Shown one piece after another: positions 22,249-29,853 of a stretch of DNA of 51,379 bases. The notes below the pieces were generated by a model, which made no database searches, was not told the origin of the DNA, and worked only from the letters and a program-made list of their open reading frames with translations. Position 1 is the first letter of the stretch; each line of letters starts with the position of its first letter. Location: positions 1 through 51,379 of the forward strand of contig JAVBLK010000022.1 in NCBI GenBank assembly GCA_031553565.1, in the 5' to 3' direction. A program made the translations under genes and the position numbers. Source of the DNA: JAVBLK01 sp031553565. GTDB lineage: Bacteria; Bacillota; Clostridia; Christensenellales; DUVY01.

Positions 22249-23874
22249 TTATTCCAGAAAGTCCTTCAATCTCTTCGACCGCGACGGATGCCTCAGCTTC
22301 CGCAGCGCCTTTGCCTCGATCTGGCGGATACGTTCGCGCGTGACATTGAACTCCTTGCCGACCTCCTCGAGCGTCCGGGGATGTCCGTCATCGATGCCGT
22401 AGCGCAGGCGCAAAACCTTTTCCTCGCGCGGGGTAAGCGTGTCTAATACCCCTATAAGCTGTTCCTTCAGCATTAAAAACGCGGCCTGGTCCGCGGGCGC
22501 GGCGGCGTTATCGTCCTCGATAAAGTCGCCTAAGTGGCTGTCCTCCTCCTCGCCGATAGGCGTTTCAAGCGAAACCGGGTCCTGGGCGATCTTCTGTATC
22601 TCGCGCACGCGGTCCTCGGTAATGCCCATTTCCCTCGCGATTTCCTCGGGCGTGGGCTCCCTGCCGTAAGTCTGCAGCAGCTGGCGCGAGACCCTGACCT
22701 GTTTATTGATAGTCTCCACCATATGTACGGGTATGCGGATAGTGCGCGCCTGGTCAGCGATCGCGCGCGTAATAGCCTGGCGGATCCACCACGTCGCGTA
22801 TGTCGAAAAGCGGAAACCCTTCTCATGGTCAAATTTCTCGACGGCCTTCATAAGCCCCAGGTTCCCCTCCTGAATAAGGTCAAGGAACAGCATGCCCCGG
22901 CCGACGTATCGCTTGGCGATACTCACGACCAACCGGAGGTTCGCCTCGGACAGCTTGTCCTTGGCCCGATTGCGCAGCACCGGGTCGGCGTCCTCGTTGA
23001 CCATCGTGCTGGCATACTCCTTTTCCTCGTCGATCGTCAGCAGCGGCACGCGGCCGATATCCTTCAAATACATCTTTACCGGATCGTCAAGGCTGATCTC
23101 GCTGATAAGGCTCTCGATATTCTCTTCCTTCTCGACGGCCATTATGTTTATTATCTTGACGCCGTCTTTTTCCAGCTCGCGAAAGACGATATCCATCTGC
23201 TCGGCGGTGGCCTCGAACTCGACGACCAGCTTACCGCCCACCTCGTCATATGTCAAAAAGCCCTTCCGCTTGCCCATCTCGGACAGGCGCTTGACCTCGG
23301 CGGCAAGCCTTTCGCTAAGCAATCCGTCCGTGGCCGCAACCGCGGCCTCACTCACTGCAACGGGAGCCGTCGCCGCAACGACAGTTTCCTGCTCCTTGGG
23401 CTTGCCTGCGGTTTTTTTCGGGGCGGACACAACTGCCGGCGCCTTTTCCTTTACCGCCGCCGTCTTTTTCTTTTCAGGCGCGGTCTTTGCCGCCGCCTCT
23501 TGCGGCTGCTGCACTTTCGCTTTTACGGGCGCCTTTTCAACCGGTGCCTTTTGCGCAGGCGCCTTTTCAGCCGGCGCCTTTTGCGGCTGCTGCACTTTCG
23601 CTTTTACCGGCGGCTTTTCCGCCGGCGATTTCTCAGCCGCGGGCTTTTCCGGTGCTTTTGGTGAAGCCGGACGCTCCGTCTTTCCGGCTCCCGCGGCGGA
23701 CGCCGGTTTTTTAGGCGCGGCAGCGGCCTTTGCAGATGCGGCAGCGGCCTTTGCAGATGCGGCTGCCCTTGCGGCCTCCTGCTCCCTGATCATTTCGGCC
23801 TCTTTTGCCAGCGCGGCCGCCTTTGCTGCCTCGGCCTCTTTCTCTTTCTTGCTCTTAATCCCGAATAAACCCAT
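22249..23874 (-). CDS. rpoD: Primary sigma factor RpoD (SigA) with a long Ala/Lys/Pro N-terminal extension
   Basis: 541 residues from ATG 23874; AAGGA lies 7 nt before it, whereas an ATG two codons upstream overlaps the site. It directs RNA polymerase to housekeeping promoters. Regions are complete: 1.1 (about 185-245), 1.2 (SLDDPVKMYLKDIGRVPLL), 2 (RLVVSIAKRYVGRGMLFLDL, then FRFSTYATWWIRQAI), 3 (about 380-450), and 4 ending VTRERIRQIEAKALRKLR. Firmicute SigA is usually about 370 residues. The extra 180 N-terminal residues are Ala, Lys and Pro rich, histone-H1-like, with the phrase PVKAKVQQPQ occurring twice. The -10/-35 boxes in this window fit the usual SigA consensus. dnaG lies upstream on the same strand, as in the macromolecular synthesis operon. 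Confidence 0.97.
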   Translation of the reverse strand: MGLFGIKSKKEKEAEAAKAAALAKEAEMIREQEAARAAASAKAAAASAKAAAAPKKPASAAGAGKTERPASPKAPEKPAAEKSPAEKPPVKAKVQQPQKAPAEKAPAQKAPVEKAPVKAKVQQPQEAAAKTAPEKKKTAAVKEKAPAVVSAPKKTAGKPKEQETVVAATAPVAVSEAAVAATDGLLSERLAAEVKRLSEMGKRKGFLTYDEVGGKLVVEFEATAEQMDIVFRELEKDGVKIINIMAVEKEENIESLISEISLDDPVKMYLKDIGRVPLLTIDEEKEYASTMVNEDADPVLRNRAKDKLSEANLRLVVSIAKRYVGRGMLFLDLIQEGNLGLMKAVEKFDHEKGFRFSTYATWWIRQAITRAIADQARTIRIPVHMVETINKQVRVSRQLLQTYGREPTPEEIAREMGITEDRVREIQKIAQDPVSLETPIGEEEDSHLGDFIEDDNAAAPADQAAFLMLKEQLIGVLDTLTPREEKVLRLRYGIDDGHPRTLEEVGKEFNVTRERIRQIEAKALRKLRHPSRSKRLKDFLE

Positions 23875-23909
23875 TGTCATTTCCTTTTATTTATGTCAAA
23901 TATACTTTA

Positions 23910-24067
23910 GTAAACGCTGAATAAATGAGGTTAATTTAAAGCAAGTATTTTTAAGGCAGAAAACGGCTTGTTTTTGCAGCAAATAGTAGAACTATTGGCA
24001 AGAAAAGAAGACGTTTTCATCCGAAAAAGACGCCGCCGTAAATTATATCGAATTATTCAGCGTTTAT
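23910..24067. mobile_element. MITE-A copy 2, between dnaG and rpoD
   Basis: Ends GTAAACGCTGAATAAATGAG and ATTATTCAGCGTTTA are inverted repeats. The internal loop is slightly decayed (AACTATTGGC instead of AACTATTTGC). Both sides are flanked by TTTAG, a possible target duplication. It occupies nearly the whole gap inside the dnaG-rpoD unit. Confidence 0.85.
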
Positions 24068-24098
24068 TTTAGTAAATTTCTGCAGTTGTTTACGCGCT

Positions 24099-25856
24099 TT
24101 ACTTTTTCAGCTTGATCAGCTCCATATGTAAGACCTTTATTTCACGCGCAATCTCTTTCTTTTTTTCAATATCCGGCTCGTTGTCATGTCTTACCGAAAG
24201 CCCGCCGATCTTCTCGGTGAGCGCCGCGACTGCAAGCTGGCGTTTGCTGTCCGCATAAAACCGCTCCTTTTCCGCGCCGCCCAAATTAAAGTCATAATTC
24301 AGAAATTCGCCCAAAGGCACATGCCGGGAATCGTCGATCGTCTCGTAAAGCGCTTCCGGCCGGGGCGCGCGGCCTTTCGCCCTGCATTCAAGCACATATG
24401 TATATATATCCTTGAACAGCTCTGTGCGCAAAAAAGGCGTCAAGTCGAACGCGTCGGCGTATTCCGCCCCCGTCAGCATTGTGTAGAGGATAAAGCGCAC
24501 CGGCAGTTCCTCGCCCGTCCCGACCGGTATAATTTTTTCTGCGGCCTCTTTCTGCACGGCTATGTCGCCCGCAAGCTGTTTTTTTAAGGAATCCATCGTA
24601 TAGCCCGTGTCGTTCCTTACGATTTTTAAGTATTCCTCCTGCTCGACAGGGTTTACCAGCTTCTTTATTATTGTGACGGCGTCGACGGCGTATTTTGCCT
24701 TCTGCGCCGCGTCATTCATATCGTACGCCGCCTTAGCGGTCGCCAATTTGAATTCCAAGAGCGGCTTTGCCCTGTCCATACATTCCTTGAAGGCCTCCGC
24801 GCCGCGCTGCTTGATCAAGTCATCCGGATCCAAATTATCCGGAAGGCTCATTACGCGTATCTCAAGGCCCGCATCGCTGAGGATATCGAGGCCGCGTATG
24901 GTCGCCGCCTGGCCCGCAGAGTCGCCGTCATAGCATAAGTAAACCTTCCCGCAGTAATTCTTTAAAAGCCGCGCGTGGTGCGCCGTAAGCGCCGTACCGA
25001 GTCCCGCCACCGCCGTATCGAACCCTGCCTGGTGCAGGCTGATGACGTCCATCTGTCCCTCGACGATTATGACATAGGGTACGTTCTCCTTCTGCTTTTT
25101 CAGCTTTATAAGGTTGATGCCGTACAATAACTTGCTTTTATCAAAAACAATCGTCTGCGCACTGTTGCGGTACTTGGCCATTTTCGCGTCCTTCTCCAGA
25201 ACGCGTCCCGAAAAGCCCACAACGTTAAGCCATTTATCCAAAACGGGGAACATCAGCCGCCCGCCGAAAACGTCGTACCAGCGGCCGTCTTTTTCGTCCG
25301 CAAGCCCCGCTTCCTTCAGTTGATCGCAAGTAAAGCCCTTCTTCAGCATATTTACGACCAGATCTTCCCAGTTAAGGGAAACACCCAGGCCGAAACGCTT
25401 GGCCATGGCGGGACTGACCCCGCGGCCTTCAAGGTACTTTTTCGCGGCTTCCGCCCCCGGCTTTGAAAGGTTCCCGTAATAATGGTTTGCGGCTGCGGTA
25501 AGCGTTTTGTAGACGCGGTCGCGTTTCTCTTTCATCTGGAAAAGCTCGGCATCGCTCTCCATACTGGGCAAAGCCATCCCCGCCTTTTCGGCAAGGTGCT
25601 TAACCGCATCCATAAAGTCAACGTTCTCGATCTTCCTGATAAAGGTAATGACGTCGCCGCTGGCTTTGCAGCCGAAACAGTAAAATAACTGCTTGTCCTC
25701 GTCAGCCTGAAATGACGGGGTTTTTTCGTGATGGAAAGGGCAGCACCCCCAAAAAGAGCGCCCCTTGCGCGTCATCGGCACATACCGGCCGATCACGTCG
25801 ATTATATTGCTTTTGGATCTAAGCTCCTCCAGCCATTCGCTTGGGAATCCTGCCAC
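24099..25856 (-). CDS. dnaG: DNA primase
   Basis: 585 residues from GTG 25856, with AAAGGA 8 nt upstream. DnaG makes RNA primers for chromosomal replication. The N-terminal zinc-binding domain has CPFHHEKTPSF and FYCFGC (about 39-63). The TOPRIM catalytic core shows VEGQMDVISLHQAGFDTAV and CYDGDSAG (about 270-325). The C-terminal part (about 440-585) is the helicase-binding region, less conserved. Length is normal. rpoD follows after a gap filled by MITE-A copy 2. Confidence 0.97.
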   Translation of the reverse strand: MAGFPSEWLEELRSKSNIIDVIGRYVPMTRKGRSFWGCCPFHHEKTPSFQADEDKQLFYCFGCKASGDVITFIRKIENVDFMDAVKHLAEKAGMALPSMESDAELFQMKEKRDRVYKTLTAAANHYYGNLSKPGAEAAKKYLEGRGVSPAMAKRFGLGVSLNWEDLVVNMLKKGFTCDQLKEAGLADEKDGRWYDVFGGRLMFPVLDKWLNVVGFSGRVLEKDAKMAKYRNSAQTIVFDKSKLLYGINLIKLKKQKENVPYVIIVEGQMDVISLHQAGFDTAVAGLGTALTAHHARLLKNYCGKVYLCYDGDSAGQAATIRGLDILSDAGLEIRVMSLPDNLDPDDLIKQRGAEAFKECMDRAKPLLEFKLATAKAAYDMNDAAQKAKYAVDAVTIIKKLVNPVEQEEYLKIVRNDTGYTMDSLKKQLAGDIAVQKEAAEKIIPVGTGEELPVRFILYTMLTGAEYADAFDLTPFLRTELFKDIYTYVLECRAKGRAPRPEALYETIDDSRHVPLGEFLNYDFNLGGAEKERFYADSKRQLAVAALTEKIGGLSVRHDNEPDIEKKKEIAREIKVLHMELIKLKK

Positions 25857-26004
25857 CCCGTTTTATCCTTTATGTATGATCGGATCTTGCACAATTTTTT
25901 TCTTTTCAATCTATTATTCGACAGAAAATCCGTTTTCCCTTTAAGGAACCGCATGGTAATTATTTACTAGTTTCCCCTTTTTATTCCCTTATAAGATCAA
26001 AATA

Positions 26005-26013
26005 TGCTATAAT
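26005..26013 (+). promoter_or_regulatory. dgt promoter (extended -10), predicted leaderless
   Basis: TGCTATAAT at 26005-26013 is an extended -10 box. GCACTT and then the dgt ATG (26020) follow directly. No recognisable -35 and no Shine-Dalgarno. Confidence 0.7.
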
Positions 26014-26019
26014 GCACTT

Positions 26020-27033
26020 ATGGATAATAAGCAGAATTATTCGGCGATGACGCACGAGATCGAGAGTAAATACCTCTCGAAATACGCCTGCAAGAGCGCG
26101 GATACCAAGGGGCGCGCGCGGCCTATGGACAGCTGCCCGCTGCGTACCGAATTTCAGCGCGACCGCGACAGGATCATACACTGCAAGGCATTCCGCCGTC
26201 TGAAGCATAAGACGCAGGTGTTCTTATCGCCGGAGGGGGATCATTACCGCACGCGCCTGACGCATACGCTGGAGGTCTCGCAGATCGCGCGCACCATTTC
26301 ACGCGCCCTGCGGCTGAATGAGGACCTTACCGAAAGCATCGCGTTAGGGCACGACCTTGGGCATACGCCCTTCGGGCACGCCGGCGAACAGGCCTTGCAA
26401 ACCTTTTATAAGGCTTTCGAGCATAACAAGCAGTCACTGCGCGTGGTCGACGTGCTGGAATACGACTTTAAGGGGATGAACCTTACGCACGAGGTGCGCG
26501 ATGGGATATTGCACCATAAAAGCAGCGGCACGCCGTGTACCTTAGAGGGCTATGTCGTCTCCTATTCCGACAGGATCGCCTATATCAACCATGACATAGA
26601 CGACGCTGTGCGCGGCGGCGTGATCACCGAGGCCGAGCTGCCCGAAAGCTTCGTCAAGGTTTTGGGCAGGCGCCACGGCGTGCGGATCAACAATATGATA
26701 CTGGATATCGTGAATAATTCTTACGGCAAGAACAAGATCACACAATCGGACGCTTTTTCCAACGCCATGACCGGCCTGCGCCAGTTTATGTTCGAGAAGG
26801 TATATATAAAATCACAGGCCAAGACCGAGGAAGCAAAAGCCATCGAGATGATAAAGTATCTGTACGAGTATTATCATAAGAACACCGACCGGCTGCCCAA
26901 TCAGTTCCGCGAGCTTATGGAACGCTTCGAGACCGAGCAGGTCATATGCGACTACATAGCCAATATGACCGACCGCTACGCCGTCGCCATGTTTGAAAAC
27001 CTGTTTATCCCGAAAAGCTGGACCAAAATGTGA
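26020..27033 (+). CDS. dgt: dGTP triphosphohydrolase-like HD-domain protein
   Basis: 337 residues. The family converts dNTPs, chiefly dGTP, to the deoxynucleoside and triphosphate, and tunes nucleotide pools. The HD metal site is seen as RTRLTHTLEVSQIARTI (about 79-95) and ALGHDLGHTPFGHAGEQAL (about 109-127). The N-terminal motif FQRDRDRIIHCKAFRRLKHK and later DRIAYINHDIDDA are typical of the type-2 dGTPase group. In many Clostridia this gene precedes dnaG; here it is next to dnaG but divergent. Its ATG is 6 nt after a -10 box and lacks a Shine-Dalgarno. Confidence 0.93.
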   Translation: MDNKQNYSAMTHEIESKYLSKYACKSADTKGRARPMDSCPLRTEFQRDRDRIIHCKAFRRLKHKTQVFLSPEGDHYRTRLTHTLEVSQIARTISRALRLNEDLTESIALGHDLGHTPFGHAGEQALQTFYKAFEHNKQSLRVVDVLEYDFKGMNLTHEVRDGILHHKSSGTPCTLEGYVVSYSDRIAYINHDIDDAVRGGVITEAELPESFVKVLGRRHGVRINNMILDIVNNSYGKNKITQSDAFSNAMTGLRQFMFEKVYIKSQAKTEEAKAIEMIKYLYEYYHKNTDRLPNQFRELMERFETEQVICDYIANMTDRYAVAMFENLFIPKSWTKM

Positions 27034-27066
27034 TCCGGCGTCCTCTGTCCCCCCGGGCGCAAACGG

Positions 27067-28233
27067 TCATTCCGTGACGCGGGCAAGCCCGTACCCCTGC
27101 GCGTACCGGCTTTCGCCCAGGATCCTTTCCGCGCTTCTTATCAATATGCTCTTTACCTGATCGGGATTAAGCTGCGGGCGGCTTTCCAGGAGAAGGCAGG
27201 CAAGCCCGGAGACCATGGGCGCGGCGACCGAGGTGCCGCTCATCCTGCTGTAAAAATGCCTGTCGTCAATCGACGTGCTGATTATGTCGACGCCCGGCGC
27301 GATAATGTCTGGCTTTACAAGGTTCCCCACCGGGCCGCGGCTGGAGAACCCGGCGACCTTGTAATGCTTCGCCGTGTGCCGCTGCGCGCTATTTACAGTA
27401 TCTCCCGCTTCCTCTTCACCCCTGCCGTCGTCCATTGCGCCCGCCGTTATGATCAGCGAGCTTGCGCCGGGCGACTTTATCGTTTCGGGCTCCGGACCGT
27501 TATTGCCCGCCGCCGCGATGACCACTATGCCGCGCCGCCACAACGCCTCCGCACCCTCGATCAGCGGGTCGTCGCCGTCTATCGGCGCGCTGCCGAACGA
27601 CATGCAGACCACGCGGATCTTATATTTTTCTGCGTTATCATATACCCATTGCATGGCTTCCAGGATCCCGAACGCGCCGCCCTCGCCCTTCTTATTCATT
27701 GCACGTAAGGCCACCAGCCCCGCATGAGGCGCGATCCCCTTATATAAGCCGCCCGACTTTAAGCCGTTGCCCAGCGCCACGCCCGCGACAAAAGTGCCGT
27801 GCCCGTTGTCGTCGTACGCCTCTTCCCCCCCGTTTAAAAAGTCCACGAACTTTACAAGCCTGTTTTCGGGTATCATAAAATCAAGATGCGGATATATCCC
27901 GGTGTCTATTACAGCCAGGTTTACGCCCGCGCCGTAGTAGCCCCGTTTATGCATAGCGCCAATATTCATTATGCCGCGCGCAATATCCGTCTGGGCATAG
28001 ACCTTGCTCTGCTCCACAACGTTCTTTACATGCTGCAGCGCCGCGATCTCGCGCATGTCAAAGGCGTCGTAATATACGCCGAACGCGCTGATAAAAGGAA
28101 ATTCCTTTATGACACGGACATTATATTCTGCCAGCATCGCCCTGCACCGGGCAAAGTCGGCGGCGTAAACCACAGCCGACTTCTGCCCGCTGTTATCGGC
28201 GGCGATTCGCTCGAAAAGCATCTTATCGGACAT
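27067..28233 (-). CDS. Intracellular subtilisin-like serine protease (S8)
   Basis: 388 residues from ATG 28233; AGGTG lies just upstream. A TTG 16 codons further up also opens the frame but has no site. The catalytic triad is complete: Asp110 in VIDTG, His145 in NGHGTFVAG, Ser335 in GTSVAAPMVSG, with the oxyanion Asn in AAAGNNGPE. There is no signal peptide. The N-terminal 85 residues resemble a short I9-like propeptide. The enzyme therefore probably works in the cytoplasm, or in the mother cell or forespore, or is exported by another route. Substrate unknown. It sits tail to tail with dgt. Confidence 0.92.
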   Translation of the reverse strand: MSDKMLFERIAADNSGQKSAVVYAADFARCRAMLAEYNVRVIKEFPFISAFGVYYDAFDMREIAALQHVKNVVEQSKVYAQTDIARGIMNIGAMHKRGYYGAGVNLAVIDTGIYPHLDFMIPENRLVKFVDFLNGGEEAYDDNGHGTFVAGVALGNGLKSGGLYKGIAPHAGLVALRAMNKKGEGGAFGILEAMQWVYDNAEKYKIRVVCMSFGSAPIDGDDPLIEGAEALWRRGIVVIAAAGNNGPEPETIKSPGASSLIITAGAMDDGRGEEEAGDTVNSAQRHTAKHYKVAGFSSRGPVGNLVKPDIIAPGVDIISTSIDDRHFYSRMSGTSVAAPMVSGLACLLLESRPQLNPDQVKSILIRSAERILGESRYAQGYGLARVTE

Positions 28234-28282
28234 TTCACCTTTTTTTGAAACTTTTTTGCCGGCGCACGCCGCGGGGATCAAT

Positions 28283-28311
28283 GAAACGCTGTATTAACAG
28301 CATTTCCTTAA
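28283..28311. repeat. MITE-A-like palindromic remnant at a stop codon
   Basis: GAAACGCTGT-ATTA-ACAGCATTTC followed by CTTAA is an imperfect palindrome with the TIR sequence of MITE-A on both sides. It contains the stop codon of the gene at 28308-28619 and could act as its terminator. Confidence 0.5.
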
Positions 28312-28619
28312 CTCTTGATCATTTTTATCAGGCCGTTCAGCTTTTCTCTCTGCTGCGGATTGAGCATCGGCGCAACCTGCCCGGCAAACCTGTCGAGGTC
28401 GGCGTTGCTGAGGGTCCCGTTCTTCTTGCCGTCGTTGACCTTTTTAAACAGCTCGTTTAAAAGCTGGTCCTCGGACTTGCCCTCGTACTGCTTCGCCCTC
28501 TCGCGTATGCTGTCATAGCTCTGCTTGTCGCGGTCGTTCAAGTCCTCCCGCCTCATGTTCTTAACGTCCTTTCCTGAATCCTTATAGCTTTTGGAAAAGC
28601 CTCTAATGTCCTTTGCCAT
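28308..28619 (-). CDS. Small conserved-looking hydrophilic protein, unknown function
   Basis: 103 residues; ATG with GGAGG 11 nt upstream. It is entirely hydrophilic and mostly helical, with no membrane segment or cysteine. The C-terminal half has the pattern EDQLLNELFKKVNDGKKNGT, then LDRFAGQVAPMLNPQQREKL. Similar short proteins are common in spore-forming Clostridia, but I know of no assigned function. It is divergent from the small gene at 28778, with the palindromic promoter region between them. Confidence 0.75.
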   Translation of the reverse strand: MAKDIRGFSKSYKDSGKDVKNMRREDLNDRDKQSYDSIRERAKQYEGKSEDQLLNELFKKVNDGKKNGTLSNADLDRFAGQVAPMLNPQQREKLNGLIKMIKS

Positions 28620-28694
28620 GTTTTATGTAACCTCCGGTAACGGCGATATTGCGGCTCCCTTCCGGCGCCGGATTTTGATTTGTATTCATTTAAG

Positions 28695-28741
28695 TATATG
28701 CCGGCATATAATATAATGTGCCGTAGATATATTGCGGCACA
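28695..28741 (+). promoter_or_regulatory. Promoter region with two palindromes
   Basis: TATATGCCGGCATATA (28695-28710) is a perfect 16-bp palindrome. TATAAT (28712-28717) follows directly, so the palindrome would sit in the -35/-10 spacer. A second inverted repeat, TGTGCCG (28717-28723) and CGGCACA (28735-28741), lies at the predicted start of the transcript. CATATAAT (28705-28712) also fits a sigma-E/K type -10. Confidence 0.5.
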
Positions 28742-28777
28742 AAATAAGCGCGTTTATCAAGCGAGGTACATAACAAA

Positions 28778-29302
28778 ATGGATCTGTCACAAATATTGCC
28801 GCTCATGATGATGATGAACGGAAACAAAAACCCGGCTCCCGCCGGAGGCGCGGAAGGCGGCGGCCAGAGCGCGCCGCCGGCTATGAATTACGAGGAAATA
28901 ATACGGAATATGAATAAAAACGGCGGCAGCCCTATGGATATCCTGCAGGGTATGCCCGGAATGGGCGGAATGAACCCCGAAATGCTGCGCATATTCCAAA
29001 TGTTTACAGAGGTCAACAATAACAGAAACAAGCCCGGCGGTATACCGCAGGATATGCTGTTCGACCTTATCGGCGGCAGCAACCCGCAATTCCGCCAGAT
29101 AAAATCGATGATGGAAATGATGCGGAATATGAACGCGCCGAAGGACGCCGCCCCTCCCGCCGAAGGGCAATCTGTACAGACCGCCGGCGCGCCGGAAAAA
29201 AATCCGAATATCAACGACCTCAACCCGATAAGGACGATCGCGCCGGACGCGGTATACCGGTCAATGCGCGACTACATGAATAATAAGGCCGCGGACAAAT
29301 AG
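28778..29302 (+). CDS. Met/Asn/Gly-rich small protein, unknown function
   Basis: 174 residues; ATG with GCGAGG upstream. It begins MDLSQILPLMMMMNGNKNP, followed by a Gly/Ala/Pro linker. Further on are motifs such as NYEEIIRNMN, NPEMLRIFQMF and NPQFRQIKSMMEMMRNM, an alternation of short Met-rich amphipathic helices and flexible linkers. No signal peptide or transmembrane segment is visible. I recognise no family with known function. The unusual composition and the palindromic promoter suggest a regulated structural or spore-related protein, but that is inference. Confidence 0.7.
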   Translation: MDLSQILPLMMMMNGNKNPAPAGGAEGGGQSAPPAMNYEEIIRNMNKNGGSPMDILQGMPGMGGMNPEMLRIFQMFTEVNNNRNKPGGIPQDMLFDLIGGSNPQFRQIKSMMEMMRNMNAPKDAAPPAEGQSVQTAGAPEKNPNINDLNPIRTIAPDAVYRSMRDYMNNKAADK

Positions 29303-29352
29303 CCATGGCCTTATCGGGTGCGGCGGCGCCGCGATACAAAAAACAGTTCTCA

Positions 29353-29385
29353 GGTAAACGCTGAAAATTTAAAACAGCGTTTAAC
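29353..29385. repeat. MITE-A-like palindrome between convergent genes
   Basis: GGTAAACGCTG-AAAATTTAAAA-CAGCGTTTAAC is an inverted repeat with the MITE-A terminal sequence on both arms. It abuts the SemiSWEET stop codon and can fold as a terminator for both neighbouring genes. Confidence 0.6.
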
Positions 29386-29655
29386 TTATGGCTTTTCGCC
29401 CTTCGTCTTAATATTGATTATCTTGCAGACGAATATCACGATCGCCATGGCAAGGGTCAAAAAGTTCGCCAGGATTATCGCCCAGTCGTTTTTATAGATA
29501 CCGTAGACCGCCCACAGCGTTACCCCGGTCATTATTACCATATACATCCACAGCGAGATGCCCGCCGTGCTTTTAGTAGTAAAAACCTTTATCACCTGCG
29601 GCACATAGGCGGCAGTCGTTAAAACCGCCGCCGCGTAACTGATAAAAAGCCACAT
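29386..29655 (-). CDS. SemiSWEET-type PQ-loop transporter
   Basis: 89 residues with three membrane helices (about 3-22, 33-55, 60-80). The PQ-loop motif VPQVIKVF (about 18-25) is in helix 1, with TKSTAGISLWMYMVI next, as in bacterial SemiSWEET proteins. These dimerise to form a small sugar facilitator. AAGGA lies about 10 nt before the ATG. Substrate unknown; it stands alone, without sugar metabolism genes. Confidence 0.9.
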   Translation of the reverse strand: MWLFISYAAAVLTTAAYVPQVIKVFTTKSTAGISLWMYMVIMTGVTLWAVYGIYKNDWAIILANFLTLAMAIVIFVCKIINIKTKGEKP

Positions 29656-29726
29656 ATTTATTTTATCCTTATTCTGTTTGTCCTGTTTTACCCCGGCCGC
29701 TATCCAGGAAGCGCCGCGGCCCTGAG

Positions 29727-29761
29727 AAAAGGCGGTCCGGATAAAGCATATCCGATCCGCC
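29727..29761 (-). terminator. Terminator after the malic enzyme gene
   Basis: GGCGGTCCGGATA (29731-29743) and TATCCGATCCGCC (29749-29761) pair with two mismatches around an AAGCA loop. On the minus strand the stem is followed by TTTTCTC. It lies about 90 nt past the stop codon. Confidence 0.75.
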
Positions 29762-29853
29762 CTGATGTTCCGGTAATCGTACTAAAATTCCAGCGCGGCT
29801 GCGCGAAAAAGCTCCGTTTCCCGCGCCGAACCCGCCGCAAATGCGCCTTCAGC

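Noticed and set aside
22534..23920. Long plus-strand frames (up to 376 codons) opposite rpoD
   Set aside because: They are antisense shadows of the GC-rich, Ala/Lys/Pro-coding rpoD sequence; no ribosome site and low-complexity products.
27058..27069. CGCAAACGGTC, considered as a LytTR half site
   Set aside because: Single copy without a partner 21 bp away, between two convergent genes.
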